A DNA stretch of 5,739 bases. Origin: Candidatus Pelagibacterales bacterium (GTDB taxonomy: Bacteria > Pseudomonadota > Alphaproteobacteria > Pelagibacterales > AG-422-B15). Within the stretch, counting starts at the first letter, position 1, and each line of letters starts with the position of its first letter. The notes under the pieces were generated by a model. It ran no database searches, had not been told where the DNA came from, and was given only the letters and a program-made list of their open reading frames with translations. A program made the position numbers and the translations under genes. The stretch lies in contig JADHQX010000090.1 in assembly GCA_016777745.1 (NCBI GenBank), forward strand, positions 1-5,739, in the 5' to 3' direction. Shown piece after piece: positions 1-5,691 of the stretch.

Positions 1-95
1 TAAAAAATATTAACAATTGGTCTGATGCACCTGTATGGACACCTAAACTTATATCAAAAGCAACAAAAACTTGGTTTAAATTATTAAAGAAATAA
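1..95 (+). CDS. 3' end of an upstream gene, possibly a nucleotide-sugar epimerase/dehydratase (extended SDR)
   Basis: The frame starting at base 3 is open from the window edge to the TAA at 93-95 and gives about 30 residues, including NNWSDAPVWTPKLI and a final ATKTWFKLLKK. The pattern of a Trp-rich APVW stretch followed by a helix with a TK-x-WF motif resembles the C-terminal ends of NAD-dependent sugar epimerases/dehydratases that I recall from polysaccharide loci, and the neighbouring sugar-activating gene fits. The Rossmann and YxxxK regions lie outside the window, so the family is a guess from the tail alone. That the segment is coding is more secure: it has the same codon style as its neighbours, and its stop lies 6 bases before the next ATG, as expected inside an operon. 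Confidence 0.5.
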   Translation, partial: KNINNWSDAPVWTPKLISKATKTWFKLLKK

Positions 96-101
96 ATATC
101 A

Positions 102-1625
102 ATGAATTCAAAGATTTTAACTTTTAAAGAAATAGCTGAAAAAATCAAAATTTTAAAAAAGAAAAATAAAAAAATTGTCCTCTGCCATGGTGTTTTTGAT
201 TTACTTCACGTAGGCCACATTAAACATCTAAGAAAAGCAAAAGAATTTGGTGATAAATTAGTTGTAACAATCACTCCTGACATTTATGTAAATAAAGGTC
301 CCGGAAGACCAGTTTTTAATCAAAATTTAAGAAGTGAGTCAATTGCCGCATTAGACTCCGTCGATTTTGTAGTAATAAACAATACGGCTACAGCAGTAAA
401 TCCAATTAAGGTTATTAAACCAGATATCTATTGTAAAGGACAAGACTATAAAAAAGCTAGCAACGACATTACTGGAGAGATTAAAAACGAAATTAAAGAA
501 ATTAAAAAAATTAAAAGTAAAATAGTTTTTACTAATGAAATTACTTTCAGTTCAAGCAGGCTAATAAACAGGTCTACCGATTTTTTTTCACCGAACCAAA
601 AAAAAATTATTAACAAAATAAGTAAAATTTATAATTTTAAAAAAATAAAAAAAATAATTGATAGTTTTAGTAAATTAAAAATACTAGTAATTGGCGAAAC
701 TATAATTGATCAATATAATTTTTGTGAGGCTGTTGGAAAATCAGGCAAAGAACCAATGTTAGTTTTTAAAGAGCTTAAAAGCGATCAGTATCTTGGAGGT
801 GTACTTAATATAGCTAAAAATCTTTCTCAATTCTCAAACAAAATTACCGTATTGTCAATGTTGGGAGAAAATAGAGAGTATCTTAAAGATATTAATAAAC
901 AGTTGCCAAAAAATATCAAAAGTAAATTTATTTTCAAAGACAACTCTCCAACAATTTTAAAAAAACGATTTGTTGATAGTATTAGTCAGAGTAAAGTAAT
1001 AGGTATTTACAATATTAATGATGAAATTTTAAATAATAGAAACGAAGAGTCATTTATAAAATTATTAAAAAAAGAAATTAGAAAAAATGATTTAGTAATT
1101 GTTTCTGATTATGGACACGGTTTGATCTCAAAAAATAGTGCCAATTTAATTTGCAAACAATCAAAATTTCTTGCTTTAAATGCCCAAGTTAATGCTTCAA
1201 ACATTGGTTATCATACGATTAGAAATTATAAGAATTTTAATACTCTTATAATTAATGAAAGAGAGATAAGACATGAAATTAGGGATAGAAATAGTAAATT
1301 AGAAAATCTGATGAAAAACCTCGCCAAAGAAAAAAATATTTTAAATTTAATAGTTACGATGGGTAGTAGTGGATCAGTATTATTTAACAAAAAGAAAAAT
1401 AAATTTTATTATGCTGATGGCTTCGCTCATAAAATTGTAGATAAGATCGGAGCTGGAGATACAATGTTATCATTAATTGGACCTTGTATTAAATCCAATG
1501 CAGATAGCGACATCTCTTTATTAATTAGTTCTTTAGCCGCAGCTCAATCAGTTGAAACAATAGGAAACAAATATACAATTGGTAAAACTCAAATATTGAA
1601 AACTTTAGAAAATTTCTTAAAATAA
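102..1625 (+). CDS. Bifunctional sugar-phosphate nucleotidyltransferase / PfkB-family sugar kinase (RfaE/HldE-like, domains in reversed order)
   Basis: This is a 507-residue cytosolic enzyme expected to phosphorylate a sugar and attach a nucleotide, giving an NDP-sugar for surface glycan synthesis. Residues ~24-157 form a cytidylyltransferase-like domain: HVGH at 36-39 within CHGVFDLLHVGH, a KGQDY stretch at 112-116, and FSSSRLINR at 149-157 in place of the ISST-type motif. A Lys-rich linker (~160-192) leads to a PfkB/ribokinase domain at ~193-507: GETIIDQY at 198-205, LGGVLNIA at 231-238, VSDYGHG at 334-340, NEREIR at ~385-390, and the GAGDT anion-hole motif at 450-454 with D453 as likely catalytic base. 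E. coli HldE (477 residues) has the kinase first and the nucleotidyltransferase second, so the order here is inverted. The HldE stretch SPEAPVPVV is replaced by SGKEPMLVF (~214-222), so heptose as substrate is not assured. Start chosen: the first ATG after the upstream stop, giving a normal lead into the HxGH domain. No clear ribosome site is seen. Confidence 0.9.
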   Translation: MNSKILTFKEIAEKIKILKKKNKKIVLCHGVFDLLHVGHIKHLRKAKEFGDKLVVTITPDIYVNKGPGRPVFNQNLRSESIAALDSVDFVVINNTATAVNPIKVIKPDIYCKGQDYKKASNDITGEIKNEIKEIKKIKSKIVFTNEITFSSSRLINRSTDFFSPNQKKIINKISKIYNFKKIKKIIDSFSKLKILVIGETIIDQYNFCEAVGKSGKEPMLVFKELKSDQYLGGVLNIAKNLSQFSNKITVLSMLGENREYLKDINKQLPKNIKSKFIFKDNSPTILKKRFVDSISQSKVIGIYNINDEILNNRNEESFIKLLKKEIRKNDLVIVSDYGHGLISKNSANLICKQSKFLALNAQVNASNIGYHTIRNYKNFNTLIINEREIRHEIRDRNSKLENLMKNLAKEKNILNLIVTMGSSGSVLFNKKKNKFYYADGFAHKIVDKIGAGDTMLSLIGPCIKSNADSDISLLISSLAAAQSVETIGNKYTIGKTQILKTLENFLK

Positions 1626-1635
1626 GAATAAGAAA

Positions 1636-2517
1636 ATGATACAAAAAGAAATAAATACTTATTGGAAACATCTAGAAACAAATTATCCTGAACCAACTTT
1701 TATAAAAAAAGTTAAAGATTTAGATTTTAAAAAATTAAAAAAAGCTATTGATAAAAAAGACAAACATTTTGTAAAAAGAATTATAAAAAATATGTATGTT
1801 AATAAAGAAGCATTTATACTTAAGAGGTCTGCAAGTAAAAGTTTGAAAAAAACAATAATTGATTTAGCTAATCACTATAAAAATAAAAAAAGTACCTCAT
1901 TTTATAAAATGTTAGATGGCAGTCCGAATTTTCATAGGATTATAGATAAAAAAATTACTAAAAAGTATAGTTTGTTTGCAATTAAACACTCGTTTTACTT
2001 TTATAACTGGAACATTAAAACCAAGTTAGAAAAAAAACTTAAAGATGGTGTTTACAAGCATTGGCGATATGTGAAATTTTTAGCGGGCAATCAAAAAAAT
2101 AGATTTGAAAAAAATATACCTAGCGATGGGCAAATCGATAGATTACAAATAGTAAGATATCCAGCTGGTGGAGGAGAACTTAGAGATCATGTAGATCCAA
2201 GAAAAAATCAAAGAGTTGTATCGGGTTTAATTATGAGTCAAATGGGTAAAGATTTCAAAAAAGGTGGTTTTTATTTTAAAACAAAAAATAATAAAAAAAT
2301 TAATATTGAAAATAAATTGGAAGAGGGAGATGCTGTAATATTTTACGGCTCTGTAGCCCATGGAGTTGACAAAGTTGATCCAAAAGAAAAATTAGTATGG
2401 AAGAGTAATGCTGGCAGATGGTTCATCGGTATGTTCGTTAATGACAGTGATCACGTTAAAAATAGAATAACGGCAAAAGATTTAACCGGAAGTGTGAAAA
2501 CCGTAAATAAAGGTTAG
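1636..2517 (+). CDS. Putative 2-oxoglutarate/Fe(II)-dependent oxygenase
   Basis: This 293-residue protein has a C-terminal half that reads as a double-stranded beta-helix oxygenase. A plausible iron triad is H185-x-D187 (in RDHVDP) and H242 (in SVAHGVDKVDP), with R261 (in NAGRWFIG) as candidate 2-oxoglutarate carboxylate binder. The 55 residues between D187 and H242, and the EEGDAVIFYG strand just before the distal His, fit prolyl-hydroxylase-type and related 2OG oxygenases. The N-terminal ~110 residues are Lys-rich, mostly helical in appearance, and not recognised. No signal peptide or membrane segment is seen, so it is probably cytosolic. It begins 10 bases after the kinase gene stop, with only a weak purine stretch (aagaaa) in front, and is probably co-transcribed. 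Position suggests hydroxylation or oxidation of a sugar or of an attached group, but the substrate cannot be told from sequence. Fold class is fairly secure; activity is inferred from motif residues. Confidence 0.75.
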   Translation: MIQKEINTYWKHLETNYPEPTFIKKVKDLDFKKLKKAIDKKDKHFVKRIIKNMYVNKEAFILKRSASKSLKKTIIDLANHYKNKKSTSFYKMLDGSPNFHRIIDKKITKKYSLFAIKHSFYFYNWNIKTKLEKKLKDGVYKHWRYVKFLAGNQKNRFEKNIPSDGQIDRLQIVRYPAGGGELRDHVDPRKNQRVVSGLIMSQMGKDFKKGGFYFKTKNNKKINIENKLEEGDAVIFYGSVAHGVDKVDPKEKLVWKSNAGRWFIGMFVNDSDHVKNRITAKDLTGSVKTVNKG

Positions 2518-2560
2518 AAAGCTTTACTCGTAAATCAAATAAACTGCTTTTCTTCTTAAA
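2518..2560 (+). other. 43-base intergenic gap, the largest in the cluster
   Basis: The gap separates the sugar kinase/oxygenase pair from the acyl-modification genes. It contains the 8-base palindrome aaagcttt at 2518-2525. There is also a weak inverted repeat between agaaagc (2516-2522) and gcttttct (2546-2553), which pair with one bulged base across a ~23-base loop and run into a pyrimidine-rich tcttctt. This could be a weak attenuator or chance in A+T-rich DNA. I see no convincing -35/-10 pair and no Shine-Dalgarno before the next ATG. Confidence 0.3.
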
Positions 2561-3097
2561 ATGGAAAACTACTCTAATAAAGAATTAAGGAAACTTGGTT
2601 TCAAAAAGATTGGGACAAATGTCCAAATAAACAAAAGCGTAAGATTTTACAACTTTAAAGGTCTGATTGGCTCAAATTGTAGAATTGATAACTTTTCTAT
2701 TTTAATTGGCAATATATTTATAGGGAGTAATGTTCACATATCAGCCTATAATTTGATAAGTGCGACTTTAAAAAATAAAATCATTATTGGTAATTTATCT
2801 GGCCTAGCACCAAAATGTTATCTATCTACCTCAGGGGAAAACTACTTTTTAGAAACATCTAATCCAACTATGAAAAAAAAATACAGAAAAAATACTAATA
2901 CTGGAAATATATTAATAGGTAAAAAAACAGTTATTGGAACAGGTTCAATTATAATACCAGGAAAAAAAGATAGAAACATCAAAATTGGAGACAATGTATC
3001 AATTGGATCAAAGTCTTTTATTAATAATTCAATTAAAAACAATTGTATGGTTATTAACCCAGACAACTACAACAATAAGATTATTAAAAAAAAATAA
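2561..3097 (+). CDS. Left-handed beta-helix (hexapeptide-repeat) acyltransferase, WbbJ/sugar O-acetyltransferase-like
   Basis: This 178-residue protein is a likely transferase of an acetyl or other acyl group to a sugar, working as a trimer as is typical of the fold. The opening KELRKLGFKKIGTNVQI matches the usual start of a sugar-acyltransferase subgroup (a Y-S-x-x-E-L-x-x-L-G-F type opening), which supports this ATG. Imperfect hexapeptide repeats, with Ile/Val/Leu followed by Gly in turns, run from ~18 to ~156: IGTNVQ, IGSNCRI, IGNIFIGSNVHI, IGNLSG, then after a loop LIGKKTVIGTGSIIIPG and IGDNVSIGSKS. H59 in NVHISAY is a conserved-looking His and a candidate active-site residue. A non-repeat loop at ~90-115 holds NPTMKKKYRK, comparable with the NPxxPxxYR loop of relatives. 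The C-terminus ends in INPDNYNNKIIKKK, where relatives usually have an AGNPAK-like element, so this end is diverged. It sits 5 bases before the methyltransferase gene, in a set with an ACP and KAS III, so an acyl-ACP donor is possible, though acetyl-CoA is equally likely from sequence alone. Confidence 0.85.
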   Translation: MENYSNKELRKLGFKKIGTNVQINKSVRFYNFKGLIGSNCRIDNFSILIGNIFIGSNVHISAYNLISATLKNKIIIGNLSGLAPKCYLSTSGENYFLETSNPTMKKKYRKNTNTGNILIGKKTVIGTGSIIIPGKKDRNIKIGDNVSIGSKSFINNSIKNNCMVINPDNYNNKIIKKK

Positions 3098-3102
3098 ATA
3101 TA

Positions 3103-3822
3103 ATGAAATTAAATGTTTTTACACCAATTAAAAATTTAACGATTAAGTATTATTCTAATGATACAGTTTTTAAACCAACAAGAACTAGTGTTTTAATAAT
3201 AAAAGGCATAGAGAAAAATAAAAAAATATTTACAAAATACAAAACACTTATCGACCTAGGTTGTGGAACCGGTATTCTTGGAATTTCCTTAAAGAATATA
3301 TTTAAAAAAATTGATGTAACTTTTGCTGACCAATCATCAAAAGCAGTAAATTTGACTAAAAAAAATTTAAAGTTCAATAAAATAGAATCAAGTACATTTA
3401 AATCTGACTTATTCAAAAATATTCCAAAAAAAAATTTTGATATTATAATTAATGATGTTGCTGGTATTTCAAACTTTTTTGAAAAAATTGGTTTTTGGTA
3501 TAATAAAAATATTCCCTGTAATACGGGTTTAGATGGTACTTTAAAAACAATAGAATTTTTAAACTCTATTCCAAAAGAGACAAAAATAATAGTTATGCCA
3601 CTTATTTCACTTTCCAATATTAAAAAAATTAAAAGTTTTTTAGTAAAAAAAAAACTTAAATATAAATTAGTGCTTAAGGAATTTTGGCCACTTCCAAAAA
3701 AATTATTAATTAAACATTCCGAAAAATTAAAAAATTTAAAAAAAAAAAATTTTATTGATTACAATAAAAAATTTGGCATGTATTTAGCTTACACAGAAAT
3801 ACTTATTATAAAAAAAATATGA
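3103..3822 (+). CDS. Class I SAM-dependent methyltransferase (PrmA/HemK-like fold, atypical motif IV)
   Basis: This 239-residue protein has a Rossmann-type methyltransferase core. Motif I is LIDLGCGTGILG at 49-60. An acidic residue ending strand 2 is D77 in VTFADQSS, and SDLF lies at 101-104. Strand 4 ends in IINDVAGIS at ~115-123. The VFKPTRTS stretch at ~22-29 resembles the lead-in of small-molecule/HemK-type methyltransferases. Where HemK and N6-adenine enzymes carry NPPY, this protein has NDVAGIS, followed by a conserved-looking IPCNTGLDGT at ~136-146. It therefore probably does not methylate a glutamine amide or adenine as those do. The C-terminal ~60 residues are very Lys-rich, with an in-frame run of 12 A at 3738-3749. 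The gene starts 5 bases after the acyltransferase stop, and its TGA overlaps the ATG of the SDR gene (ATGA, 3819-3822), so the two are translationally coupled. The target is most likely a sugar or acyl intermediate of this locus (inference). Confidence 0.82.
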   Translation: MKLNVFTPIKNLTIKYYSNDTVFKPTRTSVLIIKGIEKNKKIFTKYKTLIDLGCGTGILGISLKNIFKKIDVTFADQSSKAVNLTKKNLKFNKIESSTFKSDLFKNIPKKNFDIIINDVAGISNFFEKIGFWYNKNIPCNTGLDGTLKTIEFLNSIPKETKIIVMPLISLSNIKKIKSFLVKKKLKYKLVLKEFWPLPKKLLIKHSEKLKNLKKKNFIDYNKKFGMYLAYTEILIIKKI

Positions 3823-4505
3823 TTATTTTTGCTACTGGATCATCATCATCTTTAGCACAAGAGGTTTTAAGTTCTTTAAGCAAGAAGGGATATAAAATTT
3901 TTGGAACTTATAATAAAAATAAACCTAAAAAGTTATTAAAAAATAAAAAAATAAAACTATTTAAACTTGATATCACATCTGAAAGACAATTAAAAAAAAC
4001 TCTTAAAAAAGTGAGATTAATAAATAAAAATATCACACTGCTAAATTTTGTAGTTTTTAATGAGGATAGACTTTTTGTAAATGAAAATTTAAAAAATATA
4101 AATAAAAATTTTCAAATAAATATAAAAAGTCATATAAATTTAGTTAAAACATTTTTGCCAATTATGATTAGAAATAAATTTGGAAGAATTATTCACTTTT
4201 CGTCCGTAATACACGGTGAAACAGGAACGAGTTTATATTCAGCATCAAAATCTTATCTTGAAGGTTTTTCTGCTGTCTTGGCAAAAGAGTATGCTGGATT
4301 TAATATTACGTCTAACATCTTAAGTTTAGGCTATTTCAACTATGGTTTATGGGATAAATTGAGTGCTAAGTTGAAAAAAAAAAGACTTGATCAAATTCCA
4401 TCAAAAAAATTAGGAAAGCCGGTTAATATCGCTAATGCAATTGATTTTATAATTAGATCTGATTATGTTAACAAATCTATTATAAAAGTTGATGGCGGTA
4501 TCTAA
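3819..4505 (+). CDS. Short-chain dehydrogenase/reductase, FabG-like (probable 3-oxoacyl-ACP reductase)
   Basis: This 228-residue classical SDR, slightly shorter than FabG (~244), is likely to reduce a 3-oxoacyl-ACP to the 3-hydroxy form with NAD(P)H. Visible elements are TGSSSSLA at 6-13 (cofactor loop), LDI at 50-52, N101 in FQINIKSHINL, S129 in HFSSV, and Y140-x-x-x-K144 in LYSASKSYLEGFSAVLAKE. The C-terminus ends in IIKVDGGI, typical of FabG. The catalytic Asn-Ser-Tyr-Lys set is complete. Oddities: the TGxxxGxG motif has Ser and Ala at the second and third Gly positions (S11, A13), and the usual NNAG after strand 4 is NFVV. The start is fixed by the ATGA overlap with the methyltransferase gene and by the glycine loop beginning at residue 6. 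Adjacency to ACP and KAS III genes is the main reason to prefer a ketoreductase role over a sugar or other alcohol dehydrogenase. Confidence 0.87.
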   Translation: MIIFATGSSSSLAQEVLSSLSKKGYKIFGTYNKNKPKKLLKNKKIKLFKLDITSERQLKKTLKKVRLINKNITLLNFVVFNEDRLFVNENLKNINKNFQINIKSHINLVKTFLPIMIRNKFGRIIHFSSVIHGETGTSLYSASKSYLEGFSAVLAKEYAGFNITSNILSLGYFNYGLWDKLSAKLKKKRLDQIPSKKLGKPVNIANAIDFIIRSDYVNKSIIKVDGGI

Positions 4506-4514
4506 TTCCACTTA

Positions 4515-4763
4515 ATGAAAAAAAACAAAAATAAAGCTATCTTTAGATTAGTAGCAAAATTATTAGAGGTTAATGAAAATAAAATAAATATAAATACATC
4601 TGTTAAAAGTTTAGATGAATATGATTCATTAGCAATATTGAATATCATGACTCACTTTGAAAAAAAATATAAGATTAAGCAAAAAAATCTAAACCTTAAA
4701 GAATTCGAGTCTGTAAAAGGTTTAATAAAAATCTTAAATAGAAATAATATTAACTTAAAGTAA
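4515..4763 (+). CDS. Acyl carrier protein
   Basis: This 82-residue protein has the size and four-helix layout of an ACP. The phosphopantetheine attachment site is S38 in DEYDSLAILNIM (the usual DSL motif, with the following helix II). Helix I is at ~7-19 (KAIFRLVAKLLEV), and the loop INTSVKSLDEY leads to the DSL. The protein is unusually basic for an ACP, starting with a run of Lys (MKKNKNK), whereas housekeeping AcpP is strongly acidic. This fits a dedicated pathway ACP, although the A+T-rich genome also favours Lys. The gene starts 9 bases after the SDR stop and ends 4 bases before the KAS III start, so co-expression with both is likely. It would need a phosphopantetheinyl transferase encoded elsewhere. 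It is expected to carry the acyl chain during condensation and reduction. Confidence 0.88.
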   Translation: MKKNKNKAIFRLVAKLLEVNENKININTSVKSLDEYDSLAILNIMTHFEKKYKIKQKNLNLKEFESVKGLIKILNRNNINLK

Positions 4764-4767
4764 AATC

Positions 4768-5691
4768 TTGAGTTGCCAAATCTCCAAAATATACAAATAC
4801 TTACCTAGTAGCGTTGAGACTATAAGCGCTTTATGTAAAAAAAATAAAAACTGGGATGAAAAAGAAATTATAAAAAAAACAGGAATTTACAAAAAAAGAA
4901 TTCAACATGAAGGTGGAATTAAAAGTTTAATTTTGGGTCTTAGAAGAAAAAATAAGATACCAGAATTAAAGGATTGTGGCTTGCTAATTCTTGTTACTCA
5001 AACACCCTCTTTTAGTATTCCTTCTAATATTCATTTCTTTCAAAAAGTTTTTAATTTAAAAAAAAAAGCATTAGCTTTTGACATTAACCAAGGGTGCAGT
5101 GGCTATTTGTATGGGCTAACTGTATGCAATTCATTGATGAAAACTAATAAGATAAATGCAGCCGCCCTTATTACATGTGATACATATTCAAATCATATTA
5201 GTTCTAATAATCGCACAACAAGAACAATTTTTGGAGATGGTTTAACTTTAACAATTTTAAAAAAAAAAACTAAAAACAAAAATTTTTTAAACTTTTCTCT
5301 GGGAAGTGATGCCAGAGGTTTTGATAATTTTAAGTTAGAAAAAAACGAGATAGTTATGAATGGATCTGAAATGTATAATTTTGCCACTAATTATGTCCCT
5401 TTAGAAGTAACAAAAATTTTGAAAAAAACTAGAATAAATAAAAATCAAATTAAGTATTTTATATTTCATCAAGCCAGTAAAATTTTATTAGACACAATTC
5501 AAAGAAAATTAAATATACCAGATAAAAAGTTTTTGAGAAATTTATCTAATCATGGAAATACAGTCTCATCGACTATACCGCTCATTCTATTTGATTTAAT
5601 AAAAAAAAAGAAGATAAAAAAAAATGATCACATTTTATTATCAGGTTTTGGTGTAGGTTATTCCTGGGGTACATGCGTTTATAGACATTAG
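4768..5691 (+). CDS. 3-oxoacyl-ACP synthase III family protein (FabH-like), TTG start
   Basis: This 307-residue thiolase-fold enzyme is close in length to FabH (317). The catalytic triad is visible: C110 in DINQGCSGYLYG, H234 in FIFHQASKIL, and N264 in LSNHGNTVSSTIPL. Other family marks are TGIYKKRI at 38-45, TQTPSFSIPSN at 78-88, FGDGLT at 155-160 and the C-terminal SGFGVGYSWGT. It is expected to condense an acyl-CoA starter with malonyl-ACP to give a 3-oxoacyl-ACP. Start: an in-frame TAA at 4756-4758 leaves only four codons before TTG (agt aaa atc ttg), so TTG at 4768 is the only standard start that keeps the conserved N-terminal strand ISKIYKYLPS. It lies 4 bases after the ACP stop with no Shine-Dalgarno, so translation probably depends on coupling to the ACP gene. 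Housekeeping FabH is usually elsewhere, next to plsX. This copy, with its own ACP and reductase, looks dedicated to a special acyl group. Confidence 0.9.
   Translation: MSCQISKIYKYLPSSVETISALCKKNKNWDEKEIIKKTGIYKKRIQHEGGIKSLILGLRRKNKIPELKDCGLLILVTQTPSFSIPSNIHFFQKVFNLKKKALAFDINQGCSGYLYGLTVCNSLMKTNKINAAALITCDTYSNHISSNNRTTRTIFGDGLTLTILKKKTKNKNFLNFSLGSDARGFDNFKLEKNEIVMNGSEMYNFATNYVPLEVTKILKKTRINKNQIKYFIFHQASKILLDTIQRKLNIPDKKFLRNLSNHGNTVSSTIPLILFDLIKKKKIKKNDHILLSGFGVGYSWGTCVYRH

Noticed and set aside
1..101. Promoter for the kinase fusion gene
   Set aside because: The region is coding to base 95 and only 6 bases remain before the ATG. TATAAT-like strings are everywhere in DNA this A+T-rich, so none can be singled out.
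600..660. Lys/Asn/Ile-rich A+T stretch that looked like low-complexity or repeat DNA
   Set aside because: It is the in-frame linker between the two domains of the bifunctional enzyme, and similar A-rich stretches occur throughout the window. No exact tandem unit is seen.
2842..3066. A 74-codon open frame on the - strand, rich in hydrophobic residues
   Set aside because: It is antisense to the beta-helix acyltransferase. The apparent membrane-like Phe/Leu/Ile content is the mirror of Lys/Asn/Ile codons on the + strand.
2561..3097. Possible gene truncation of the acyltransferase, because the C-terminus lacks an AGNPAK-like motif
   Set aside because: The repeat core and the loop are complete, the length is normal for the family, and the frame ends cleanly 5 bases before the next gene. 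Divergence is a simpler reading than truncation.
3150..3617. A 155-codon open frame on the - strand
   Set aside because: It lies wholly inside the methyltransferase gene, which has clear SAM-binding motifs on the + strand. The antisense translation has no recognisable domain and is a by-product of A+T-rich codon use.
5193..5387. A 64-codon open frame on the - strand
   Set aside because: It is antisense to the KAS III gene between its catalytic Cys and His, with no motif or start context.
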